A stretch of 64,000 bases of DNA from Cannabis sativa (Eukaryota > Streptophyta > Magnoliopsida > Rosales > Cannabaceae), in contig NC_083607.1 in the NCBI RefSeq assembly GCF_029168945.1, forward strand, positions 36,317,257 to 36,381,256, written 5' to 3'. Within the stretch, counting starts at the first letter, position 1. Every line of letters starts with the position of its first letter. The notes under the pieces are model-generated. The model was not told the origin of the DNA. It worked only from the letters and a program-made list of their open reading frames with translations, and made no database searches. Positions 1 to 10,562 of the stretch are shown here, piece by piece. Position numbers and translations under genes: made by a program.

Positions 1-1319
1 CCTTGTCAGCGAATCTTACGGACATTGTCAGCGAGGATGAAGTTATATGATTACTTCTACATGCTCGAACAGAAGAATCTGAGTACTATTACTGACATTG
101 TCAGCGAGGATGACTGGTTCAAGTACTGTTTCTGGTCACTCGATGCTTGTAGGAGGGGATTTAAGTTTTGTCGTCCTGTGATTAGTATTGACAGAGCATT
201 CTTGAAGACGAAGTATGGAGGAACACTGTTAGTTTCTGTTGCGTACGATGCAAACAACCAATTGTTTCCAGTAGCCTTTGCAAGTGTTGACAGTGAGAAT
301 CATGACTCTTGGAAGTATTTCTTGCGGAAGTTAAAGGAAGCCATTGGTGAGGTTGAAAATCTTATGTTAATATTGGATAGGCATCAAAGCATTGAACATA
401 TTGTTGAGGTTGTTTTCCCAGAAGCATGCCCCTGTGCATGCTTCAACCATATTACTATGAATGTTGTTCACAAGTTTAAGATTGATGTATGCAACCAACA
501 AATATGGCTTGTAGCTTACGCATGGAACAAGACAGAATATGATAGACATTTTGAGGTGCTGAAACAGATGGACCCTGCCATTGCTACATAGGTCGAGCAA
601 ATAGGGTTTGAAAAGTGGGCTCGTCCTTATTGTCCAGGTGATCGTTACAACATAATGACAAGCAATGCTGCAGAAAGCATCAACAAGGTGACAAAATAAT
701 TTAGAAAATATCCAGTAACTATTTTGGTTGACTTCATTAAGTTCACACTTCAAAATTGGTTTGCTTCTCGTCTCGAAAAGGCTAGTAAGTGCACTACTCC
801 TTTGGCTACTACTTTTGAAAATAATTTAAAGGATCAACTCAAAGATGGTATGTTCAGGAGTGTCCTTCGTAATGGTACCTAATTATTTAACGTTGGTACG
901 AGTCCTCAAGGAGAGAGAGGTGGTGATGTGGACTTAGTGGAAAGAACATGCACATGTAGACTTTTCCAAACGCTCCAAATTCCTTGTCCCCATGCATGTG
1001 CCGCAGTAGTTAGTCAGAATGTGAGCGTGTACGCACTTTGCTCTCCATATTACACAAAAGAAACGTGGAAGAAGATCTACGATGCCACAATTAATATTGT
1101 TGGCAAGGAGGATGAGTGGGTACAATCGAAACACATCAAGAACATAAGAATTGGGCTATCAGTGGAGAAAAACCAGTAGGTCGACCTAGGAAGAGCAATG
1201 CAGGTAGAAGACCGATGAAGCGTCGACCATCTAGTGGTCAGGTGGTAGTGGAACCTCATCATTGTTCGCTATGTCACAGTGCAGGGCACAACAGAGCTAC
1301 ATGTAAAGCTCGAGTTTGA
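1..1319 (+). pseudogene. Mutator-like (MuDR-type) transposase, decayed and 5'-truncated by the window edge
   Basis: This is the transposase of a Mutator-like DNA transposon, which cuts and reinserts the element. The frame from 25 shows the MULE catalytic region: IDRAFLK (first Asp), LDRHQSI (second Asp) and SNAAESIN (Glu). A SWIM zinc finger follows (CTC then CPHACA, about 946-1008). After a frameshift near 1170 there is a CCHC knuckle (CSLCHSAGHNRATC) near the C-terminus. In-frame stops lie at 589-591, 697-699 and 880-882, so it is a pseudogene. The N-terminal part lies outside the window. The Ulp1-like gene on the opposite strand ends 527 bp away and converges on it. That pairing is known from plant MULEs carrying captured Ulp-like genes, so I infer both belong to one element. 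Confidence 0.88.
21..113. repeat. Perfect 20 bp direct repeat inside the transposase
   Basis: The 20 bases at 21-40 recur exactly at 94-113. The second copy is in the expected place in the transposase (TDIVSEDDWFKYCF). The first copy sits where the family normally has other residues, so it looks like a local duplication or template-switch scar. Confidence 0.7.
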
Positions 1320-1399
1320 ATTGTTTCTTTAATATTTAGATGCATATGTGTTGTATTGCTAGTTGTTGTTTAATATGACTGTAGCTTGAATATTTAACA

Positions 1400-1785
1400 A
1401 TATGCATGGATATGTTTAAGGTGTCTGCGACTTTGTGCGACATTTATGCGATGTATGTGCCATTTTATTCCATATTTCATAACTGTAATTTTGTGCAATT
1501 TTTATGCAATATGTATGCGACTTTTGTGCAATTTTTTTGCACCATTTTTTTATATTTTCTTTGCGATGCCTATACGATTTCTGTGCGACATTTGGCAATT
1601 TTTACTGGTAACATGTCTAATAATCTATGCTGTCTAATTTTCACGATGTCTATGCAATATAGGTGCGAAATTTTTAGCGAGTTAATTGTCTTTTTCTACA
1701 AGTTATTATTACAACTGTTAAATTATTTGCGATGTCTATGCAATATAGGTGCGACATTTGAGCGATTGAATATTTCACAGTATAA
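1400..1785 (+). repeat. Degenerate GCGA-rich short repeat downstream of the transposase
   Basis: This is a T-rich stretch with many irregularly spaced units of the type TTTGTGCGAC / TTTATGCGAT, plus decayed forms with GCAA. It has no coding potential beyond chance frames. The same unit, on the strand that is sense to the Ulp-like gene, recurs at 12640-12890, 13965-14003, 15895-16150 and 17155-17450. Confidence 0.75.
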
Positions 1786-1845
1786 TATAATATAATTGTA
1801 AAAGATTATGTGTATATATGAATAACGTTACAAAAAACTACCATG

Positions 1846-2405
1846 TCAAGTTCTGGTGAGCATGTTATCATCTGTAACATGCTCAAACGAATGGTCCAAC
1901 ATGCTGTGCTCAATGTAATCCATGGCAAACGTTCCACAATCGCCACTACAAAGTAAAAAATTAGTAAATATTAGCAACAATTAAGTTAAGTAATTCATAA
2001 TGGAGTGTAAAATTAAATAAATTACATAAATTAAAAAAGAGAATTTACCTTGTATTCGTCTGTGGTATAACTTTAGAGGTAGCTCTTCTATAATGCAGTG
2101 GTAGGAGCTAGTTGAGATCACCGCAATCAACTGGAAGTACATAACTGTTCAGTTCAAAATAATCACTCGCTCGAATTATGGATGCAAATAGCTTGCCCGT
2201 AAGGCTTAAAATATGACTCCATGTTCTGCTCAGTAGTGGCACCGATATCACAATCATATACCATAATCTCCCAGTTATCAATATCCACCTCAACTGCCAC
2301 CCAGTGGTGCTCTTTGGGAAGGTTCAACACAAAGTAGATATAATCTTGGTTCTCTCAACACAGCAAGTGTTTGTGCTCTATCCCCAGCACATAATTAAAA
2401 ACGGC
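1846..2405 (-). pseudogene. Ulp1-like C48 peptidase, C-terminal catalytic part (pseudogene piece 3 of 3)
   Basis: Ulp1/SENP-type cysteine proteases cleave SUMO-like modifiers. On the minus strand the frame gives IYFVLNLPKEHHWVAVEVD, with the catalytic His in HHW at about 2303, followed by the Asp-containing strand WEIMVYDCD. After a GT-AG intron (about 1946-2042) comes GDCGTFAMDYIEH, with the catalytic Cys codon at 1936-1938. The stop is at 1846-1848. Damage includes an in-frame TGA near 2355, a frameshift between about 2170 and 2230, and a further stop near 2115. The reading frame is cut at 2405/2406 by element A and resumes at 12486 on the far side. The catalytic triad is recognisable, but the gene cannot make the protein. 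Confidence 0.85.
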
Positions 2406-2410
2406 CTCAT

Positions 2411-4290
2411 TGTTGGGTTTTATGCCCTAAATAAAACTTTTTACAATCTGATTAGTTATCAATATAAGAAATTTGAAGTGATTGATGTTTGCATGAATTT
2501 TACATGCTAATGGTTTAATATGTTTAACATGTTTAATATGTTTATTACATTCATACACACAAAATCAGTTAAATCCAAATCATATGCTTATTCACAATTA
2601 CAGTATCGTCAACACAGTGGAATGTGATTGTGATCATATGAATCAAAAGTTTTGGTCCCTGTTTCATCAGTGTTATTGGATTTACACTAATGTGATAATC
2701 AGCGATGATGTGTACTTACACTTGGAGTAAGTGTTATGTTCTTTCCAGGACATTAGTAAAGTATACTAGTTTCGAATGTATGGAGTATACATTGGACTGG
2801 ACCGATATTGCAACTAAGTTAAGATATTACAAACTTACCGTTATACATATCTTTCCAAGTCAATATCAGTAGTTGATCTTAAGATTAAAAGAATCTAAAT
2901 CCTGATATGCTTAGGCTCAACTCAGGAGGGCTATATCATGTTCTTAGATTTATTAGTTAAGCCTACTTTTGGGTCAGGGTGATACGTATATTTTGGGAAC
3001 ATGATAGTATGATTGAGTGGGAGTGCTGAACATAAATATGGAATCTATAGCTTCTACTGGTGTATAGAAGTTAAGTGATGATTCCCTTCGAGCTTAGCAA
3101 ATAGAATTAAATGGATGAGCTCTTGTTTAACTGACTAATCATTAGATCACTAAACACCATTTACAGGTAGCTAAGTGTTTTAAGGGGCAAAATACATTGA
3201 GGGGTGAGAACGGTAAAGAAATCCCATCTCGATGTAGATCATCTATATAGAGGATCTTTAAATCACAATAAGATTATAACAATGGTTAAATGAGATAGTA
3301 TATTGATATCGTGGAACATACAATATGCTCTATATAAGTCTGAGAGTGCAATTCTAAGTTCTAAGAGTGGATTCAACGAAGAATTAATAAGTAGGAATTT
3401 ACTTGGTAAATTTGGTTCACTTATTGGAAGCTCAGCATATAGATCCATGGTCCCCATTCTAGTTGAGAACATTCTGCTTGTAAGACTCATTAATTGATTC
3501 GTGATTGGTCAATTATAATTCTAAAGTTAGACTATGTCTAATTTTATGAATTTTCACTAAGCAGGGGTGAAATTGTAAAGAAAAGAGTTTCTAGGTTTAT
3601 TTATTTATTAATGGACTTCTTATGTCTAATTAATAATTAAATTAAGTGTCAATATTATTTAATAATCTATTTTAGTTATTAAATAATTAGTTTTGGCATT
3701 TAAAAGGTTAGAATTAGAAAATTGGCGTTTTTAAGAAAATAGAGATAAAATTTGATAAAATTGCAAAATTAAGTGAGGCCCAATAACACCATATGGCCGG
3801 CCACTTAAATAGCTTTTTCAAATTAATATTTTCATTATTTTAATGCCAAATAAATCCTAACCTAAACCTAATAGTTGCCTATAAATAGAAAGTGATGGCT
3901 CAGTCTCATAACATGCTTTCATTAGCTTTCTGACAGAAATTTCTCTCTTCAGAAAAACTGAGCCTTCCTCACTTTCTACCTTGGCCGAAATACCTCTCTC
4001 TCTTTTCCCTTCATCTTTTTCGTGACCCTAGTGAAAGAGTAAGTGCCCACACACAACAAGCAGTAACTCAATCATAGATTGGAAGACTGTTAAGGATCAA
4101 ACTTGAAGAAGAAGGACATTCGGGCTCAGATCTTGATTATACTCTGCTACAGAAAGGAATCAAGGGTTAGAGATCTGAGTGTTAGGAGACATTAATTCCG
4201 CTGCATCAATGTAAGGTTTTCTTAACTTTATATGTGTTTATTTTATCGTTTTAGAAAGTTCATATTTAGGATGTTAATAAACATACTTGT
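2411..4290 (+). repeat. 5' LTR of element A, 3' end deleted
   Basis: It matches the 3' LTR (10563-12480) closely up to ACATACTTGT at 4290. The last 38 bp of the LTR and the primer-binding site are then missing, and the sequence joins directly to leader (TTGTATGTTC). Elements B and C keep this stretch (40060-40160, 48770-48870). The join is at a TTGT microhomology. A TATA box (TATAAATA) is at 3890-3897. Confidence 0.92.
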
Positions 4291-7200
4291 TTGTATGTTC
4301 TTTGGATGGTATCATGTTGTATTGAGTGTTATTTGATGATTGATTGATGTTTGTTAAATTTTTGTGAAAAATAATTGCGATTTCATCTCTGGAATTATTT
4401 TTATTGGATAGTATGGAAAAAATTAAGCAAGTTAGCCTTTTACAGAACTTAATTTGGATTTTATTTGAATTAGTTATGATTTTTTGAAGATTTGAAAAAA
4501 TCGGGGCTCTGTTGATATTTTCCTGCGATCGCAAATCTGTCCGTACATTTTCGAATTTTTTCGTTTTTCTTCGATTTTTCATGCTTTTTCATGGAATTAA
4601 CTTCCGATTTTTTGTATGGTTTTGTATATATACTATTACTATTCCTAATTCAATTCTAATTATCATTTTGAATTAATTTAATATTTTTTAAATTTAATTC
4701 AAGATATTAGTGTAATTTGAATTTGAATAGAATTAGTATCTATCTTCTTGCTTAAAAATCTATCTTATTTTTTAAATTTGATTATATCTTATTTTTTTAA
4801 ATTTAAGGTCAGATTTTATAAGATATTTATAAAATCTTTTAAGATATTTTAAAATATCTTATCTTTTAAGATATTTTTATAATAATACCTTATCTTTTAA
4901 GATTTTTTTTTTAAAATTAAATCTTTTTAGATATTTTGACCTTATTTAAATTTAAAATAAGATATTTATAATCATGTAATTTTAAATAGATATAAGATAT
5001 TTTGCTAACTTTTAAATTTTGTTATTTTATTTATTTAAATTAAATTTAAAAATCTCAAAAGATATTTCATTTATCTTTTCTAATTTTTATTTTTAAAATA
5101 ACATTTAATTTTTAAAAGTAGTTAGCAAATTTTGAAATGATATTTAGGTTGGTTGAAACCTAATTTTTTAAAATAGTAGGTTTAATTTTAAATATTTTTT
5201 TTTTAAAATTTCGAAATTTAAATTTTTTTTTCCGAAATTAAATATTTTTTTTTAACTTTATTTTCGAAATTAATTAAATATTTTTTTTTATTTATTTTTC
5301 GAAATTATTTATTTAAAATTAAATAAATCCTACTTCCAACTATCCAACTAACCTTGTTGTAGGAGTATGTGGTTTTAAACTTGTGTGTAAGTTTTTAAAA
5401 ACCTATTATTACTTGATTGCAAATAGCCATGGTTACTTTTTGCCAGATCTAATGATCTGATGGCTCCCTTGGTCAAGTTAATAATTTGTAACAGGTAAAT
5501 TTTACAATCTTCTTTCATCTGTGTATGACCTAGCAACATGATAGGATCCATCCAAAGTGTGCCTGTGTGAGCCTATATGTTTATTTTGTTTTAATATAGA
5601 TACATATAGGTTGTTGCTAAATAAAATGTCACACCATGATAGATTTTATTTAGGTCCATTTAGTTATTGGACCTATTCAATTAATAACAGTTATTCATTT
5701 TAAGGTTAAATTCCTCTCTTTTGGGCCTTATGTGAGAGTTGGGAGCCATAGAAGTAGGTACGACATACCGAACCCAGCACCCCCTCACATGAACTACCCC
5801 AATTGTGAAGGCCCATTTGCCTTATTTGAATAACTGTACTAGGTTAATTATATTAGTTTGACCTAATAAAATTGAATTAGCAACATAATTAACTTTTAAA
5901 ATATATGAAATTTATTTTCATATTTTAAAGTTAATTTTTAAGAAAAACACTTTTAGTTTAGATATTAATTCTAGACAAACTATTTGTATTTTTCTTGTAT
6001 TTAATTAAATGTAGAATTTTAACTAACGAAGATTCTTTCTGGAGCTTATTTAATTAAATATTCCTATTTAAGTTATAAATTAGTTGTATCAACTGATTTT
6101 TCTTATCTAACTTAAATTTGAATATCTGATTTAAATTCTAAATCAAGTTGAGGAATCTTAAGCATTAGTTATTAAAGATTCTTAAGATATTTTTTAAGTT
6201 AATATCTTTTCAAATATTAACTTAAAATGGAATATTTTAGATATTTTTTTTAGTTAATATCTTTTCAAATATTAACTTTAAAAAGATATCTTCAAATTAA
6301 GTGGTTACAACTTAATTTGTGATATTTAATTAAATCTAAATTTGAAATTATTTAAGTTTTAGATTTTTTCTATATAACTTAAATTAGATATTTTTCAAAT
6401 TTTTTGAAAAGATACTTAGTCAAATAAGATATTTTCTAGATAGTAATTTCTAGACTACTTATTATTTCTAATATTTAAATAGGAAAATATTATACTTTGT
6501 GAAATTAATTATTTAAATAATTAATTTTGGTACAATTTTATTAAGTATATTTTTCCTAGTATTAAACTAGAAATAAATAATTAAGCCTTCTCTACACTTA
6601 ATTATTATTTCTTGAATTTAATACATTTAATTAACTTGAAGAATCTAAATATCTAAGTTGATTTTCATCATGATACTTAAATATTTATTGATTTTTCATG
6701 ACACTTAATTAAATAGAAAATTATTTTTAGGTTGAAATTTAATTTTTCAACTTAAATTTAAATAATTTTCAATATATATATTTTTTATTTTATTAATCAA
6801 TTTCGAAATTTGTATTTTATTTATGCAATATTTTCGAATTTTTTATCTTGAAAAATAGATTGAGTTGTAAATTAATTATTTATTTTAATTAATTCTTGGA
6901 CCAACTCAAGTCAATGATTTTTTCATTTAATTGATTAATTTAAAATAAATGAATTTAAAAATATATATATTATTAGAAATTGAATTAACTAGTCAAAGAA
7001 TATCTAGATAGGTGATATTTTTGCTTGAAGTATTTCTTTTCTATTTTTATTATTTTCGAAAATTGTATTTTTTTATATAATTTAAATTTTCGAACCCAAT
7101 AAATATATTCTCAAAGGAAATTTTTTAAGTTGCTAATTATTTATTTAATTCAACTTAAATTAATTTCCTTAATATTTATATTTAAGATTATTACTAAGAT

Positions 7201-7367
7201 GGAAATAATTAATTTTATTTCAATCACCATCTAAGTATAATTTTATAAATATTATATTAAATTCTTATTTTTGAATTTTAATTCTTAAATAAAATTTAAT
7301 GAGATTTATTTATTAGAATAATAAAGAAAATACATTTTAAATAATGAGCTTTATTATTATTAAGATA
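4291..7367 (+). other. AT-rich untranslated leader of element A
   Basis: About 3 kb of extreme A/T sequence with many repeats of the type AAGATATTTT and short palindromes such as ATCTTTTAAGAT. I see no coding region. The order of sequence is shared with element B (40100-43180), the start of C (48810-49723) and, reversed, E (62170-64000), so it is a family feature and not host DNA. Confidence 0.8.
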
Positions 7368-7745
7368 TTCGATCTCCATTGTGGGTTTTACACCGCGTTT
7401 GTTTTAGTGAGTAATCCTCCCTAATGGAGGAACGTTCATTAGCAATTTTGCACCGTTTAATCTCGCATGATAAGTGGTTTGTAAGTGTTTTATATGGTAT
7501 AGATCACCCTAATGGTGGCGACCATATTTGACTTGCAAATTGCGAAACAATGGTAGAAGCTCATAAGATAGAATAGCCTTGACTCTCGCCTAAACGGGAC
7601 AACGCTGGATTCCAATCTTGATCGAATAAAAGGTTGCTAGAATGTTTAACATTTTAGATGAGCTGACAACTCTATTCAATGGATGGTAGCTTTGACTCTC
7701 GCCTAAACGGGACACTGATATCAGTTTGTTGAAAACCTTGGAAAT
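7368..7745 (+). promoter_or_regulatory. Conserved structured leader island of element A
   Basis: A normal-composition island between the AT-rich leader and gag. It contains two potential hairpins with the same loop CTAAT: CCTCC-CTAAT-GGAGG (7416-7430) and CACC-CTAAT-GGTG (7505-7517). It also holds two copies of CTCTCGCCTAAACGGGAC starting 113 bp apart (within 7579-7600 and 7692-7713). The island is preserved in B (43183-43560), and in E (61800-62170, minus) in altered form. A packaging, dimerisation or translation-control role is inference. Confidence 0.6.
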
Positions 7746-7890
7746 TATTTAGGATTGAATTTTTTCAGTATTTTCTCATATCATTCCTACTTGCTTGTGC
7801 TTATAATTTCTGAATTGATTTTGTGTGTTAAACCATTATTAATTTCTATTTGTTGATTTCTATTATTTTGTAGTATCCTGTTTTGTCAAA

Positions 7891-8751
7891 ATGAATCCCA
7901 TGTTATCACTGTTGACTGAAAATAAGCTGAATGGATCTAACTTTAATAAATGGAATGAGAACATTAATATTGCTCTCATAGGAGAAAGTGCCTTGTTTGT
8001 TTTAACTGAGCCGTCACCTGAAGTGCCTGGGGACAATGCTTCCAAAGCTGTGAAAGAAAAGTATGAGCGTTGGCAGAAAGCAAATGACAAAGCTCTATAC
8101 TTTATGCTTTCTAGCATGGTTGACACCCTCAAAACTCGGTTTTCTAAAATTGAGAAGGTTGCTGAAGTTATGACGAAGTTAAATGAGCTATTCGGTAAGG
8201 CATCACTTCAGTCACGCTTTGACGCGACTAAGAAGTACGTTAACGCACGGATGGAACCTCATCAAAACGTGCGTGATCATGTTCTCCTCATGTCCAGTTA
8301 TTTCCAAGAAGCCCAGGATCATGGTGCTGAAATGGACAGTGCTACTCAAGTTAGTCTTATCTTGAATAGCCTGACTCCAGCATTTCTACCATATACATCA
8401 AATTATGTCATGAATAAGAAGGAAATTGACTTTCATGGATTAGTCAATGACCTTAAAACTTATGAAAATTTGATTGGAGGACCCAAGAAAAAAGGGAGTA
8501 AACCTCATAATCCTGGTAATGGTAATGGGACGATAAAACCTGAAGCAAATGTTGCCTCTGCTTCAAAGCCCAAATCGAAGAAGAAGTGGAAGAACACCAA
8601 GAAGCGAACAAAAGCCATGAAAAAGGCTGCTCCTTCTGGTGATGCTACACTTAAAGGAAAGTGTTTCCACTGCAATGAAAAAGGTCATTGGAAACCCCAG
8701 TGTCCTAAACTTCTTGCAAAGAAACAAGGTATTTCCATTTATAAACTTTAA
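7891..8751 (+). CDS. Gag-like protein of element A
   Basis: An open frame of 286 residues with a UBN2/copia-type gag region (about 1-200, beginning MNPMLSLLTENKLNGSNFNK and containing the conserved WNENINIAL). A basic Lys-rich stretch (about 203-240) and one nucleic-acid-binding zinc knuckle follow, with C258, C261, H266 and C271 in CX2CX4HX4C spacing. Such proteins form the particle and bind the element RNA. The frame has no internal stop, unlike its homologue in B (43688), and ends IYKL because of a small length change; B continues to the protease motif. The start fits the family and lies just after the conserved leader. It may still be translated, but I see no proof of expression. Confidence 0.9.
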   Translation: MNPMLSLLTENKLNGSNFNKWNENINIALIGESALFVLTEPSPEVPGDNASKAVKEKYERWQKANDKALYFMLSSMVDTLKTRFSKIEKVAEVMTKLNELFGKASLQSRFDATKKYVNARMEPHQNVRDHVLLMSSYFQEAQDHGAEMDSATQVSLILNSLTPAFLPYTSNYVMNKKEIDFHGLVNDLKTYENLIGGPKKKGSKPHNPGNGNGTIKPEANVASASKPKSKKKWKNTKKRTKAMKKAAPSGDATLKGKCFHCNEKGHWKPQCPKLLAKKQGISIYKL

Positions 8752-10550
8752 GAGTTTTAGTGAATTATTATCCAATTGTATTTATGATTCTGGACTAACT
8801 TTGTTTATTTGTTTTCTTCTTCTTATAGGCCAAGCTACTTGAACTCAATTGAGTTGATCAGAAAGCTAGACCAAGGGTGAAATCGTCCAGATGAAGATGA
8901 AGCTCTTCAATTTTTTGAATTAATTGTTTTAGTTTAAAGACAATTTGGATTTCAAATTTTAGTTAGGGATATTTATCCCTATTTCTCTCATATTGTTGCA
9001 ATACATTTTTTTTTTATTAATAAAGTTTTATTTTCGAAATTTCCTTGCAATTTATGAGATTGAGCTTCATTTAATTTTATCTTCATCAATTATTACCACA
9101 TTATATTTATATGTTTGTATGTGTAAGTGTTTTTATTATTGATGCAAATTCTATAATATTTACAACTCTTCATAGAGTTATATTATATAAACACTAGAAA
9201 TTATTTCTATGTCTATCAATAATTGTTAATTCTCATACAATTATTAAGAATTTGTTTAATAAAAGGATCTTATGATCTGATAGGGGTGGAGAAAAGTTAA
9301 GAAAACTATGCAGTTCAACGATCTTTTATATCTAATGAACTCTGGATAGTATTCAACTCCACATAAACTCTATCACACTAAGAGAATCATGATCTTTACA
9401 ACCTTTAGGGGTGGATCATAATCTCTATATACTTAGGGGTGGAGGTTATCCATAGTACCCTATATGTATATTCTTAGGGGTGGAGGAGTCCATTCCACAA
9501 TTCCCTATGAAACACATATCTTGTTCAAACATGGAAGTAATATAATGAGTCAGCTATTGTCAATATAAATTCTTGATCTTGATTGTATGTTCCATTTCGA
9601 TTTTACTGTTGTAAGTAAAAGTTTGATACCTTTGAAAGTTCTTTGTTAAAGTTTCACACTACCTTAATTGAGTGGGAGAATTTTAAAGTTCTATACCCAT
9701 CTTCATTAGGATGATACTTGTGATAGGTACTTAAAAACACTACTGAAAAGCAAATCTAACCATTCACATGGATAGGTATAGCTTATCAGAATTATGAGAA
9801 TAAGATAAAGAACTCTAGTTCAGTCCATTCAAATGACTTGAACCAAGAATTCTTAATCCTCATAAAATTTGATGGTATCTTAATTTTGATTACTTTAATC
9901 TCTGGCATGTATTTTTCACTTCAAATACTAGTCTGCTATGTTGATGACTTAGTCTTGACTTAAAGTTTCAGACTAATACAAAAGTCACAACTAGGTAACT
10001 CTCTAAACAATCAGAGGTTAAAAGTATTATTTAACCAGACATCTGCTATTGAGTGGGAGCTATCTGAGATGTAATCAAATAGGGAACATTAGAAGATATT
10101 CAAGAAAGATTTATGAAAGTGATCTATATGTTAGATATTAAGGAACTGTGTATCAGTTTTCCTTGTATCTCACCATCTAATTTCGATTTATATGAGATGG
10201 TGCTTACTTTGGGGGTGGAGGAATTATTGAATAATAATTCAAGCTCTATCAGAGAAGAATTGTAACTTGGTCTATTCGAAAATACCCGAAAGTTATATCA
10301 CTGAAGAAAAGTCTACACTGTATTATCTCAATTACATATTTTAAAATATGAGAGATATGTCCTCTGTTAATTCAGATGTACTTTTAAAACTGTAAAGATC
10401 CTTGATGAGTAAAGCATATAGTAAAGGATGTTTCATAAGTGTATTTATGAACTAGTTTCCAGAAGTTTGGGTGGATTCAAATATACTACACTTGATCTAA
10501 AGATCAAGACATCAGATTGACCTATTTGCACAGTTTGTTTTATATTAGTG
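8752..10550 (+). pseudogene. Pol scraps of element A (internal deletion derivative)
   Basis: No long frame is present, but short recognisable pieces of copia pol remain in order. They are a protease active-site scrap (DSG followed by foreign LTLFIC), an integrase-like SDRGGEK at about 9278-9298, and an RT active-site scrap LVCYVDDLVL with YVDD at 9937-9948. The same scraps in the same order occur in element B, so the deleted form is inherited within the family. The stretch also holds four AGGGGTGGA boxes (near 9282, 9407, 9435, 9475). Confidence 0.65.
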
Positions 10551-10562
10551 CAAGTGGGAGTT
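10551..10562 (+). other. Polypurine tract of element A
   Basis: CAAGTGGGAGTT directly precedes the 3' LTR (TGTTGGG at 10563). The same tract precedes the 3' LTR of B (46339-46350) and, reversed, that of E (58174-58190). Confidence 0.75.

Noticed and set aside
3263..3497. Recurrent 60-75 codon frames within every LTR copy (also at 11415, 14837, 39045)
   Set aside because: They lie on either strand inside the LTR and differ between copies by random changes; no sign of coding selection.
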